A stretch of 64,000 nt of DNA from Semisulcospira habei (GCA_036245525.1 BTPG01000004.1:232402764-232466763), one strand, 5' to 3'; shown: positions 39,701 through 51,253, numbered from the stretch's first letter. The notes: generated by a model from the letters alone, not told the origin. Numbers and translations are program-made.

Positions 39701-42700
39701 CTGCCACCCTCAGTCCACTTTGCAATAACATTTCACAAGAAATTAAAATGAAGCTTAAAAGATGACATGACATGCTGAAAGGAAAGAGGGCCAGGCTGTA
39801 CCTGCCACCCTCAGTCCACTTTGCAATAACATTTCACAAGAAATTAAAATGAAGCTTAAAAGATGACATGACATGCTGAAAGGAAAGAGGGCCAGGCTGT
39901 ACCTGCCACCCTCAGTCCACTTTGCAATAACATTTCACAAGAAATTAAAATGAAGCTTAAAAGATGACATGACATGCTGAAAGGAAAGAGGGCCAGGCTG
40001 TACCTGCCACCCTCAGTCCACTTTGCAATAACATTTCACAAGAAATTAAAATGAAGCTTAAAAGATGACATGACATGCTGAAAGGAAAGAGGGCCAGGCT
40101 GTACCTGCCACCCTCAGTCCACTTTGCAATAACATTTCACAAGAAATTAAAATGAAGCTTAAAAGATGACATGACATGCTGAAAGGAAAGAGGGCCAGGC
40201 TGTCCCTGCCACCCTCAGTCCACTTTGCAATAACATTTCACAAGAAATTAAAATGAAGCTTAAAAGATGACATGACATGCTGAAAGGAAAGAGGGCCAGG
40301 CTGTACCTGCCACCCTCAGTCCACTTTGCAATAACATTTCACAAGAAATTAAAATGAAGCTTAAAAGATGACATGACATGCTGAAAGGAAAGAGGGCCAG
40401 GCTGTCCCTGCCACCCTCAGTCCACTTTGCAATAACATTTCACAAGAAATTAAAATGAAGCTTAAAAGATGACATGACATGCTGAAAGGAAAGAGGGCCA
40501 GGCTGTACCTGCCACCCTCAGTCCACTTTGCAATAACATTTCACAAGAAATTAAAATGAAGCTTAAAAGATGACATGACATGCTGAAAGGAAAGAGGGCC
40601 AGGCTGTCCCTGCCACCCTCAGTCCACTTTGCAATAACATTTCACAAGAAATTAAAATGAAGCTTAAAAGATGACATGACATGCTGAAAGGAAAGAGGGC
40701 CAGGCTGTACCTGCCACCCTCAGTCCACTTTGCAATAACATTTCACAAGAAATTAAAATGAAGCTTAAAAGATGACATGACATGCTGAAAGGAAAGAGGG
40801 CCAGGCTGTACCTGCCACCCTCAGTCCACTTTGCAATAACATTTCACAAGAAATTAAAATGAAGCTTAAAAGATGACATGACATGCTGAAAGGAAAGAGG
40901 GCCAGGCTGTACCTGCCACCCTCAGTCCACTTTGCAATAACATTTCACAAGAAATTAAAATGAAGCTTAAAAGATGACATGACATGCTGAAAGGAAAGAG
41001 GGCCAGGCTGTACCTGCCACCCTCAGTCCACTTTGCAATAACATTTCACAAGAAATTAAAATGAAGCTTAAAAGATGACATGACATGCTGAAAGGAAAGA
41101 GGGCCAGGCTGTACCTGCCACCCTCAGTCCACTTTGCAATAACATTTCACAAGAAATTAAAATGAAGCTTAAAAGATGACATGACATGCTGAAAGGAAAG
41201 AGGGCCAGGCTGTACCTGCCACCCTCAGTCCACTTTGCAATAACATTTCACAAGAAATTAAAATGAAGCTTAAAAGATGACATGACATGCTGAAAGGAAA
41301 GAGGGCCAGGCTGTACCTGCCACCCTCAGTCCACTTTGCAATAACATTTCACAAGAAATTAAAATGAAGCTTAAAAGATGACATGACATGCTGAAAGGAA
41401 AGAGGGCCAGGCTGTACCTGCCACCCTCAGTCCACTTTGCAATAACATTTCACAAGAAATTAAAATGAAGCTTAAAAGATGACATGACATGCTGAAAGGA
41501 AAGAGGGCCAGGCTGTACCTGCCACCCTCAGTCCACTTTGCAATAACATTTCACAAGAAATTAAAATGAAGCTTAAAAGATGACATGACATGCTGAAAGG
41601 AAAGAGGGCCAGGCTGTACCTGCCACCCTCAGTCCACTTTGCAATAACATTTCACAAGAAATTAAAATGAAGCTTAAAAGATGACATGACATGCTGAAAG
41701 GAAAGAGGGCCAGGCTGTACCTGCCACCCTCAGTCCACTTTGCAATAACATTTCACAAGAAATTAAAATGAAGCTTAAAAGATGACATGACATGCTGAAA
41801 GGAAAGAGGGCCAGGCTGTACCTGCCACCCTCAGTCCACTTTGCAATAACATTTCACAAGAAATTAAAATGAAGCTTAAAAGATGACATGACATGCTGAA
41901 AGGAAAGAGGGCCAGGCTGTACCTGCCACCCTCAGTCCACTTTGCAATAACATTTAACAAGAAATTAAAATGAAGCTTAAAAGATGACATGACATGCTGA
42001 AAGGAAAGAGGGCCAGGCTGTACCTGCCACCCTCAGTCCACTTTGCAATAACATTTCACAAGAAATTAAAATGAAGCTTAAAAGATGACATGACATGCTG
42101 AAAGGAAAGAGGGCCAGGCTGTACCTGCCACCCTCAGTCCACTTTGCAATAACATTTAACAAGAAATTAAAATGAAGCTTAAAAGATGACATGACATGCT
42201 GAAAGGAAAGAGGGCCAGGCTGTACCTGCCACCCTCAGTCCACTTTGCAATAACATTTCACAAGAAATTAAAATGAAGCTTAAAAGATGACATGACATGC
42301 TGAAAGGAAAGAGGGCCAGGCTGTACCTGCCACCCTCAGTCCACTTTGCAATAACATTTCACAAGAAATTAAAATGAAGCTTAAAAGATGACATGACATG
42401 CTGAAAGGAAAGAGGGCCAGGCTGTACCTGCCACCCTCAGTCCACTTTGCAATAACATTTAACAAGAAATTAAAATGAAGCTTAAAAGATGACATGACAT
42501 GCTGAAAGGAAAGAGGGCCAGGCTGTACCTGCCACCCTCAGTCCACTTTGCAATAACATTTCACAAGAAATTAAAATGAAGCTTAAAAGATGACATGACA
42601 TGCTGAAAGGAAAGAGGGCCAGGCTGTACCTGCCACCCTCAGTCCACTTTGCAATAACATTTAACAAGAAATTAAAATGAAGCTTAAAAGATGACATGAC

Positions 42701-42719
42701 ATGCTGAAAGGAAAGAGGG
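36735..42719. repeat. 101-bp satellite array, ~59 monomers
   Basis: Monomers are 101 bp (for example landmarks at 41775, 41977 and 42179 are 202 apart) and nearly identical. Diagnostic variants are GGCTGTACCTG/GGCTGTCCCTG and CATTTCAC/CATTTAAC. One monomer (37433-37450) has a 9-bp ATAATGACA insertion. Edge monomers near 36700 are diverged. Repeated 71-codon minus ORFs arise where a CATTTAAC variant removes a stop; they are not genes. The array was split by the LTR element at 42720-50023 and resumes at 50024. Confidence 0.97.
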
Positions 42720-43746
42720 TGTAACGACGGTGTTTTCGCTACTGAATTAAATTATTACATATATAAACGTTTATTCTAATGGAATGAGTGTGTGCGTGGG
42801 TTTGTTCTGATAATCAGTATAAAGGTGGGTGTACTATCTTTGTTCACTATACTCTTTCATCCACCACACACGCGCTTACAAACAAGGACAAAGGCCACAC
42901 AGTTATATCTCTTTGCCCTCTGTTTAACTATTAACAAGCACTCATGACATACATTAAACCACACAATTCACATCATATAAACCAATTTACACAAATAACT
43001 AACAAGTGGCATATAGATTATTCACAACTTCAACGCTCACACTTCCACTCGCTACCGTAGAGGTCGTTGTCGCTCTCGAGAGACGTCACTCGACTCCTCT
43101 TTATACTAGTGTCGACACAGTCAATATCACATTGACGACTTGACGGAGATTCCTGAACTGAATATTACTATTCAATGACTACTCACAGATTTAGAACATT
43201 CCTAGGCGTGAAATTACGGCGCTAGGCGACAATAGCTACACTGACGGAACACTGCATGTGGTCCTGTAGCACGAATCTGTGGCTTACTTCGCTACCGTTG
43301 CTGCTCGTAGCACCAGTGATGGTAGGACGAAGGAGAGATGAAGGCTTGATGATGTCCGCATTCCGGTCACGTACGTGATGCTCAGGACAGCTTCATCGGC
43401 CATACACCAGGGGTTTCCGCTCCGTACCGGCCCCGCTGTATTCAATATACAGCTACCGAATTCTCTAGCCAGAATTCTTCCTCAGAGCCCTAGCGAAAAC
43501 GACCGCTCGGCTCGACTGGTATTGCATCTCTAACTTACAATTATTCCCGATACTACACTGTCACTCCCACACGTGACACGTGAACATCGCTCACCTACAT
43601 TACCGCACGTGAACATGGTTTATCTGTACATTCCCGCTCGTAAACATTGCTTATCTCTACATTATTCGCATGTGTACATTCGGTCCAACTGCTAATGACA
43701 TCACACCATCGTCCGACCGAAATCTGCACTAAAGGCGTTCGTTACA
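42720..43746 (-). repeat. 3' LTR (1027 bp) of the gypsy element
   Basis: Nearly identical to 48995-50023. Read on the minus strand it is preceded by a polypurine tract (GAGAGGGGGG, 43750-43760), the expected plus-strand primer. Confidence 0.93.
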
Positions 43747-43867
43747 CTACCCCCCTCTCAACGAAAAAAAAGAACCGACCGAGGGTCTTTTTTACAAGTT
43801 CGGAGGATAATGTTTAAAATACAGTAACGACTATGAAACCTTGACCTATGGAACCGACTGATCACGA

Positions 43868-44100
43868 TCAGCGCGTGACAACAGATCCGCGAACACATTC
43901 TGTGTACCTGGAAGTGGTTCGAGAATGAATCTAAACTCTTGTAAGGACAAGGACCAACGCATGATGCGAGAATTCTTAAAGCGACTTGTATGCAAGTACG
44001 TCAGCGGTCTGTGGCCAGTCTGGAGAATGAAACCGACCCCCTAAAGAAATTTGGAAAATTCCGAAATGGCCCAAACAATAGCCAAACATGAGAGGAATAG
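43868..44100 (-). pseudogene. Gypsy RNase H C-terminal remnant
   Basis: The minus strand encodes CLAIVWAISEFSKFL near 44090. A TAG stop follows where this family has a Tyr-Gly, then GHRPLTYLHTSRFKNSRIMR (about 44020-43960) and LEPLPGTQNVFADLLSRA (about 43920), ending in TAG near 43862. These are the standard C-terminal RNase H motifs of gypsy elements (TDH-P-L, NSRI-RW, G-N-AD-LSR), with the TDH aspartate changed to Gly. It lies about 115 bp from the 3' LTR with no integrase after it. The segment begins abruptly near 44100 at a deletion junction. Confidence 0.8.
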
Positions 44101-44161
44101 TGGGAAGACCACCAACATCATCATCACCTTGGACAACACCAATATCCACTGATGGGACAGT

Positions 44162-45499
44162 CTCTCTCTCTTGGCTTGACTTCGCGAACGAAGATTTTAT
44201 AGGAGTTGCCCACGACGTCTGCAGGCTTGTTCGTGGCTGCGGAGGCCAATCCGAGACAGGCAGGTTCGACCGCAGTGGCTGCAGGGGAAGGTATGGCCAG
44301 GGCTCTGAACTGCAGCATCTCTGTTTTTTCTCCTGAGCCGCTTGTCCTTAAGGCTAGCTCTGTGAGAGTCCTCAAAGGAGACAGCTGCCTTGTAAACGGT
44401 GGAGCGCCAGGTGTCACGGTCCGCAGCAAGCCAAGACCACTGGTGGTGGTCGATTTGGCAGGCACTAAGTGACTTCTTGAGACAGTCTTTGTATCTCTTC
44501 TTTGGTGCCCCTCTGTCACGGTGTCCAGTAGCAAGCTCGCCGAACAGGGTGATCTTTGGTAGGCGATGATCCTCCATCCTGGAGACGTGCCCCGCCCAGC
44601 GGAGCTGTGTCCGCAGCAGCAAAGCCTCGATGCTCACAGTTTCAGCCTGTTCAAGGACCTCGACGTTGGTGACATAGTCACTCCAGTGAATGCCCAGGAT
44701 GGTGCGCAGGCAGCGCTGGTGGAAGCGTTCGAGGAGTCGTAGTTGGCTGCGGTAGAGGGCCCAGGACTCGGAACCATACAGCAGGATGGTGAGGACCACA
44801 GCTCTGTACACGCTGATCTTGGTGCCTGTTTTCAGCTGTTGATTGTGCCACACCCGCTTGAAAAGTCGCCCGAAAGCGCTGTTCGCTTTTGCCAGCCTGC
44901 TGTCAAGCTCCTTGTCCAGCTTGGCGTCCGACGTGATAATGCAGCCAAGGTAAGTAAACTGGTGCACTGACTTTAGTTCAGACTCGCCAATGGTGATGTG
45001 AGGAGGGCGATACACTGTCTTGGGTGCCGGCTGATGGAGGACCTCTGTCTTTTTCAGACTGACCTCGAGTCCAAAGAGCTGGGCAGCATCTGCGAAGCAA
45101 GACGTGATGCGCTGCAGGGCTTTCTCTGTGTGTGCAACGAGGGCAGCATCATCAGCAAAAAGCAGCTCACGAATCAGTTGGTCTAGGGTTTTCGTGTGGG
45201 CCTGCAGTCGTCTGAGGTTGAACAGGCTGCCATCGAGGCGATACCTGATGTACACTGCATCGTCATCATCGAGGTCCACTGTGGCCTGCTTCAACATCAT
45301 GCTAAAAAAGATGGTGAAGAGGGTCGGTGCCAGCACGCAGCCCTGCTTTACGCCGTTGAGAATGGGGAATGGTTCTGAGAGGTCATTGTTGAGTCTGACC
45401 TGGCCTTGCTGGTCCTCGTGTAGCTGGACAATCATGTTGAGGAACTTTGGGGGACAGCCAAGTCGCTCCAGGATCTGCCACATGCCTTGCCTGCATCAT
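44162..45499 (-). mobile_element. 5'-truncated LINE nested in the gypsy element, open RT frame
   Basis: Same family as 12240-13475, slightly longer at the 5' end (frame from 45483: ILERLGCPPKFLNMIVQLHE). RT motifs NGVKQGCVLAPTLF and ELLFADDAALVAHT are intact, as is the C-terminal CSHCGRTC ... SHEQAC finger, with a (GA)n tail at 44162-44172. A ~46-bp duplication of gypsy sequence (CACCTTGGACAACACCAATA within it) lies at 44116-44161 and 45500-45545; this is the target-site duplication. No endonuclease, so it arrived by 5'-truncated retrotransposition driven by another copy. Confidence 0.9.
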
Positions 45500-45599
45500 C
45501 ATCATCATCACCTTGGACAACACCAATATCCACTGATGGGACAGTATGCCAATCTGAAACGTCCAAATGAGGAACATCACACCGAGGTGCCACAACCTC

Positions 45600-46590
45600 G
45601 ACATCTGGAAGTAAAAAAGGAGAAAAGGCCCAACGAGATCAATAGCGACCCCCTCGAACGGAGTCGAGATAAGAGGCACAGTCGCCAAAGGAACAGGGGG
45701 AACTTTGCCTTTTGAAACCGACTTCTGGCAAATGTCACAAGTGTGAACATAAGTACGCACATCAGCAAAAACACCAGGCCAAAAGAATCGGGATAGAACC
45801 CTAGTCAGAGTTCTACGAACTGCACAATGACCAGCCAAAAGTTGATCATGCACAGCAATCATGACTGACGTACGAAGTTTCTCTGGAACAACAACCTGAT
45901 GCAAAATATCCTTGGATGTCTGATACCTCCTGTACAAAATATCATCTTGAAAATAGAAAGAATAAGTAGCAGAACCAACAACCTTGTCTTCACCCGAGGC
46001 AGCTAAATTGAAACAACCTTGCAGAGTAGCATCACCTTTCTGCAACTGAATGAGTTCAGCACGAGTGACCTTCAAGTCATCGCACATAGTGACAAGAGGT
46101 TCGTGCGGGAGACCTTGTTTCCTACCCGGAGCACGAGTAGTGACAGCAGCAACAGGGACCTCATCAACAGCAGCAGCAACTATGGTATCTTGGGCCTGCT
46201 GGACAATCAAACCTGGAATATTACCCACAATCAAGTCGGCAACTGGATCCTCAAGAATACAACAAACCAACTCACCAGCAAAATACGGACAAGAAACAAC
46301 AACTTTAGCCTGCTGGTAAATGTTGACTTCTCCACCAAAAGTTTTACAACGGACAGTACCTGGCACATACTGTTTATCAGAAACTAAACGTTTTCGAACA
46401 CCACAAATGGTAGCACCTGTGTCTCGCAAAACTGAGCAAGCAGTAGAATTAACAGAACCAACTTCTAAATGCAAGTACCCAGCTGACGGATCAAAAATAG
46501 AGCAAACAACTTCAGAGTCCACAGGGACAACTGTACAACCTGAGCTTGAGTTAGTCTTATCATCTGAAGCTATGGTTTTTTTGCACAACA
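45600..46590 (-). pseudogene. Gypsy pol remnant: protease + integrase zinc-binding domain
   Basis: The minus-strand frame encodes an aspartic protease with CSVLRDTGATICGVRK (catalytic Asp near 46423) and LEDPVADLIVGNIPGLIV. About 80 residues of linker follow, then the H2C2 domain of integrase (HDQLLAGH ... CDICQ, about 45860-45720) and the first core strand AIDLVGPF near 45635. After that the frame is lost: the integrase core with its DDE residues and the entire RT are absent. The immediate succession protease-integrase, with RNase H last, shows IN-before-RT order. The frame is +1 relative to gag and overlaps its end. 452-codon ORF ends (45383-45490) reading into the duplicated target and LINE are not native. 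Confidence 0.85.
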
Positions 46591-47906
46591 AAGGGACAAG
46601 TTTTTCGAGTATGACCACCAATGTTGCAAACAGAGCAAGGGTTTGGACTGTTGCGAAGAGGACATTGCTTGGGACCATGACCTTTACCATCACAAAGAGG
46701 GCAATTATCAAAATTGGTGTAAAATGAACCACCTCCACGTCCACGTCTCAAATATCTCCGAGTTTGATCAAAACGATCTTCGACCTTTTGGTTCGAAACT
46801 GAGGGTGTTTGGTCATTCTTTTGCAAAGCACCACGATTCCTCCAATAGCCGCGACCTCGATAGTTTGAGTAACCACCGCGAGAATCTGCAGAGCCAGGAA
46901 CAGCTTGTGACTCTTCAGCTACATCAACGGCGGATCCTACTGAGCCGAAAACCGTAGCAGCCGATCTGCGTGCCAAGTTCTTTCTGGGACGAGCAAGACG
47001 ATAACTTTCAGCGGTTTTAACCATATCATCTAATGTGACAAGTCCACGCTCGCGAATGAAAGTAGCAAGATCCTGTGACACACATTCTAGAAACTGCTCA
47101 CCTAACACAAGATCCATAATTCCTTGCATGTTTCTAGTAACACCGGACAAAGCTATCCATCGATCAAACAATCTGTTTAGCTCAATACCAAAAGTTTGGA
47201 AAGGTTCGTTCGAGTCTGGTCGGATTTCACGGAACTTCTTGCGAAAACCTTCTGCAGTACATTGGAACTTCTTAAGCAAATTGTCCTTCAATGTCTGATA
47301 ATCTACAGGACCATGAGCAGCAAGACTGTGGTACAAGTTCAATGCGTTACCTTCTAACAAAGCGGAAAGAAAGGTAACCCATTTGCTTTGATCCCAGCCA
47401 AGGGCTGTAGCATGAGTCTCAAAACGAAAAAGGTATGAATCGATATCATCCTGTCTTTCTTTGAAAATAGGCAACTTGGGGTAAACAGGTCTAGCGCCAA
47501 AAGAATGACTATCTCTACCTCTGTTTCCATGACCAGCATCTTGTTCCTCAAGTCTACGTTCAGAACGTAACTCAAGTTCCATTTGTTTTGTTTTCTCTCT
47601 TTCCAGCTCTAATGCTAACTGAACATCTGCTTGTTTAATTTCTGCTTGTTTATTTGCTAACGCTAACTGAACATCTGCTTGTTTAATTTCTGCTTGTTTA
47701 TTTGCTAACGCTAACTGAACATCTGCTTGTCTTTTAGCGAGCTCAACTTCTGCTTCTTTTTCCAATTTTTTTCCATCCCTCAATCTTTGTCTCTCAAGAC
47801 GATCAAAACAATCCTGTACATATTTGCCACGTTCCTTGTCAGGGATACCCAAAGTTGTAGCTTGAGCAATAAAAGATTGGAACAACTTATCATAATCGTC
47901 AGACAT
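46560..47906 (-). CDS. Gypsy gag with SCAN-like capsid region and two zinc knuckles
   Basis: ATG at 47906 (MSDDYDKLFQSF) gives about 448 residues. Residues ~45-110 form a highly charged coiled coil with a 17-residue repeat (KQAEIKQADVQLALAN) twice plus a partial third. Residues ~150-270 form a capsid region of the type related to the SCAN domain (LPIFKERQDDIDSYLFRFE, W-X3-L-X2-L-L-G-A, Y-X2-LK-X2-LLKKF, FRKKFREIRPDSNEPF, F-X-RW). Then comes an RG-rich segment and two knuckles (CPLCDGKGHGPKQC and CSVCNIGGHTRKTC). It packages element RNA in a cytoplasmic particle. The frame is intact. Gmr1-like gypsy gag is the published source of the vertebrate SCAN domain, which agrees with the pol order. Confidence 0.88.
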   Translation of the reverse strand: MSDDYDKLFQSFIAQATTLGIPDKERGKYVQDCFDRLERQRLRDGKKLEKEAEVELAKRQADVQLALANKQAEIKQADVQLALANKQAEIKQADVQLALELEREKTKQMELELRSERRLEEQDAGHGNRGRDSHSFGARPVYPKLPIFKERQDDIDSYLFRFETHATALGWDQSKWVTFLSALLEGNALNLYHSLAAHGPVDYQTLKDNLLKKFQCTAEGFRKKFREIRPDSNEPFQTFGIELNRLFDRWIALSGVTRNMQGIMDLVLGEQFLECVSQDLATFIRERGLVTLDDMVKTAESYRLARPRKNLARRSAATVFGSVGSAVDVAEESQAVPGSADSRGGYSNYRGRGYWRNRGALQKNDQTPSVSNQKVEDRFDQTRRYLRRGRGGGSFYTNFDNCPLCDGKGHGPKQCPLRNSPNPCSVCNIGGHTRKTCPFVVQKNHSFR

Positions 47907-48994
47907 GGTTAAGTGCAATGTAAATCAACAACAACAAAAATGTACTATAAAAGTATCAAAATGTTTAAACAGGAAATCAGTTAAGTACTAAAGTGTCAAC
48001 AACGAAATGGCAAAACGCAATTAATCACAATAAATTGTTCTATAAACCTTATGAAACAATGAAGTTTCTCCAAAAGTAAATTTACAGGACAATGCACAGT
48101 CTGAGTTGCAATGAAAACAGTAAGTCTTACAAGTATACAACGCAAATTCTGTATGGTATTAACTCAATATGGCTATAAATAATGCAGTGAATAGTTTTAT
48201 ACCAAATAGAACACACTAACTCAATATATGCTGAAGAACGTCAACTTTAGTTGATAGAAGCACAAGAAATGTACAGCGAAAAAGGAAGTTACTAAGTTCA
48301 AAGTTTTAATCCAAATATATATTTAAAGAAAAATAAAATGAAATTTATATCAAACACCTCAACACTATAATCGCTAATACTAAATACCAAATGTACGGCG
48401 AAAGGGAAATAAACCCAATCAAATTATCAAAGTCTCAAACAAAAATGAACCAAGGAAAACAATCTATTGACAACTAAACCAAATCAAAATTTAACAATTT
48501 AACAAAATTAACTAATTATGACCACATACATAAATACAAAAAAAACTAAATCAAAATCAATACAAAAACAATAAACAAAATAAATTAAATCAAATGAAAC
48601 TGAAATCCCAACACGATAATCTACTTAAAATAAGGGCAAAGAGAACATACACCCAACCACACGCATAAAAGGATAGGACCCTACAACAGCAAAGAACTAG
48701 TAAAACAAATACAATTCCCTAACAGAAGAATAGAGCCGAAGAAGAGAATAGGAACCCCCAAGACAGAAAAAGAGCTAAATCCTTAGTGCCCAGAAACTGT
48801 ACACAGACACAGCCGTTAAACTGGAGACGGCAACTATCACACAAAACACATCCCAGTCATACACAATATAACAAAATGTCAAAAGAAGCAGCCCACTAGC
48901 CTACCTATATATATCTATAATAACTAGTGGTGCCCTCACTAAATATGAATATGTATGACTTAATGCTAACACAGAGAAAGTCAGGGTCACCAAA
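47907..48994 (-). other. Gypsy 5' leader
   Basis: A/T-rich, no ORF. TTTGGTGACCCTGACTTTC at 48976-48994, directly after the 5' LTR on the minus strand, is in the position of the primer-binding site; the tRNA was not identified. Confidence 0.7.
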
Positions 48995-50023
48995 TGTAAC
49001 GACGGTGTTTTCGCTACTGAATTAAATTATTACATATATAAACGTTTATTCTAATGGAATGAGTGTGTGCGTGGGTTTGTTCTGATAATCAGTATAAAGG
49101 TGGGTGTACTATCTCTGTTCACTATACTCTTTCATCCACCACACACGCGCTTACAAACAAGGACAAAGGCCACACAGTTATATCTCTTTGCCCTCTGTTT
49201 AACTATTAACAAGCACTCATGACATACATTAAACCACACAATTCACATCATATAAACCAATTTACACAAATAACTAACAAGTGGCATATAGATTATTCAC
49301 AACTTCAACGCTCACACCCTTCCACTCGCTACCGTAGAGGTCGTTGTCGCTCTCGAGAGACGTCACTCGACTCCTCTTTATACTAGTGTCGACACAGTCA
49401 ATATCACATTGACGACTTGACGGAGATTCCTGAACTGAATATTACTATTCAATGACTACTCACAGATTTAGAACATTCCTAGGCGTGAAATTACGGCGCT
49501 AGGCGACAATAGCTACACTGACGGAACACTGCATGTGGTCCTGTAGCACGAATCTGTGGCTTACTTCGCTACCGTTGCTGCTCGTAGCACCAGTGATGGT
49601 AGGACGAAGGAGAGATGAAGGCTTGATGATGTCCGCATTCCGGTCACGTACGTGATGCTCAGGACAGCTTCATCGGCCATACACCAGGGGTTTCCGCTCC
49701 GTACCGGCCCCGCTGTATTCAATATACAGCTACCGAATTCTCTAGCCAGAATTCTTCCTCAGAGCCCTAGCGAAAACGACCGCTCGGCTCGACTGGTATT
49801 GCATCTCTAACTTACAATTATTCCCGATACTACACTGTCACTCCCACACGTGACACGTGAACATCGCTCACCTACATTACCGCACGTGAACATGGTTTAT
49901 CTGTACATTCCCGCTCGTAAACATTGCTTATCTCTACATTATTCGCATGTGTACATTCGGTCCAACTGCTAATGACATCACACCATCGTCCGACCGAAAT
50001 CTGCACTAAAGGCGTTCGTTACA
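48995..50023 (-). repeat. 5' LTR (1029 bp) of the gypsy element
   Basis: Same ends as the other LTR. The differences noticed are T/C in CTATCT(T/C)TGTTC (near 49113) and two extra C near 49317. The U3 promoter lies at the 49.9-kb side when read on the minus strand; no TATA box was assigned. Confidence 0.93.
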
Positions 50024-50352
50024 GAGGGCCAGGCTGTCCCTGCCACCCTCAGTCCACTTTGCAATAACATTTCACAAGAAATTAAAATGAAGCTTAAAAG
50101 ATGACATGACATGCTGAAAGGAAAGAGGGCCAGGCTGTACCTGCCACCCTCAGTCCACTTTGCAATAACATTTCACAAGAAATTAAAATGAAGCTTAAAA
50201 GATGACATGACATGCTGAAAGGAAAGAGGGCCAGGCTGTACCTGCCACCCTCAGTCCATTTTGCAATAACATTTCACAAGAAATTAAAATAAAGCTTAAA
50301 AGATGACATGACATGCTGAAAGGAAAGAGGGCCAGGCTGTACCTGCCACCCT
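50024..50352. repeat. 101-bp satellite, right-hand remainder (~3.2 monomers)
   Basis: Starts with the duplicated GAGGG and continues the monomer interrupted at 42719. Confidence 0.96.
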
Positions 50353-50705
50353 CGTTAAACATGGAAGACAAACATTTGACAAGAAGATTGAAAAAATAAA
50401 GCTTAAAAAGATTAACTGTCATCAAGGTGACTGTCCCTGCAACCTCAGTAAACATCAACAACCTTTCACTCAAACATTTGGAAACTGAAGCTTAGAAGCC
50501 TAATAAAGATGAATCATCAAGAGAAAAAAAGTGTGTGTGTGTGGGGGGGGGGGGGGGGGGTTGGAGGGAGGAGGAGGGTGGGGCAAGCTGTCCCTGCCAC
50601 CCTCGTAAGACCCTTTCGCGAAACATCTAGCCAATGAGGCGTAAAAGATGAAATGACGTGATACGTCAGAGAAAGATTGGCAGGCTGACCCTGCCACCCT
50701 CATCT
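50353..50705. repeat. Diverged edge monomers of the satellite, with G-tract
   Basis: Blocks with GTCCCTGC(C)A-CCTC, CAAACATTTG and AAGCTTA(A)AA-type segments recur at ~100-bp spacing at low similarity; a (GT)n(G)n tract sits at 50531-50560. Typical decayed array edge. Confidence 0.75.
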
Positions 50706-51253
50706 AACCCTCTGACGACAACAATCAGGTCAAATTGAGAAGAAAACAAAATTAAACAGACAAAAAAGCATTTCTTTTGCTGTTTTGTTGAGAGAACTAT
50801 GTAAGCTTCTTCATTTTGTTGATTTTGGCGACTGTTTCTGACATAGCAATGTATAAGACTAAGTTTCGGATGTTTTCACAGTCGAATATCAACATTAAAT
50901 TTTTTTTGTATCGAGGCACCCTAAATGTCTTTGTTGTAAAGAGTATATGCACAACACACTTACGTATAATTTTCATCTTCTCGGTCACTAAGAGTTAGAA
51001 TGAAAGCCATTAATATTGTACACAAAATGTTGAATTTCGTCAAGCACCAACTGCACCCTGTTTATTTTGGTTTCAACCGAGGTTGTACGTAACATCACAA
51101 CACCCAATCTTCCCATCCTTAAAACATTTTCATCATTTGGATGACATTTGCCCAAGATTATCATGCATACCACATTTCTAGGATGTCAGAATCCCAATAA
51201 CATAATACCTGACAGACCTTAGGTCATTTTGAGGCATTTTGCAGAAATCAATA
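50706..51253. other. No recognised feature
   Basis: A/T-rich; three ORFs of 60-63 codons without motif. Confidence 0.5.

Larger units (their letters stand above)
42720..50023 (-). mobile_element. Ty3/gypsy LTR retrotransposon, Gmr1-like order, internally deleted
   Basis: Two LTRs (42720-43746 and 48995-50023) begin TGTAACGA and end TCGTTACA. The 5-bp target duplication GAGGG (42715-42719 and 50024-50028) falls inside a satellite monomer. Coding is on the minus strand: gag, protease, integrase zinc-binding domain, then, next to the 3' LTR, the C-terminus of RNase H. Integrase lying before RNase H is the order of Gmr1-type gypsy elements, as opposed to the usual RT-RH-IN. The integrase core, RT and most of RNase H are deleted, and a LINE (44162-45499) is nested within. 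LTRs differ by about one substitution and a 2-bp indel by eye, so the insertion is young. Confidence 0.85.

Noticed and set aside
37423..42697. Family of 71-74-residue minus-strand ORFs starting MSSFKLHFNF
   Set aside because: They repeat exactly with the 101-bp satellite and open only where a single variant removes a stop.
42720..50023. Endogenous retrovirus with envelope
   Set aside because: No ORF after RNase H and only ~115 bp to the LTR, so no env; treated as an LTR retrotransposon.
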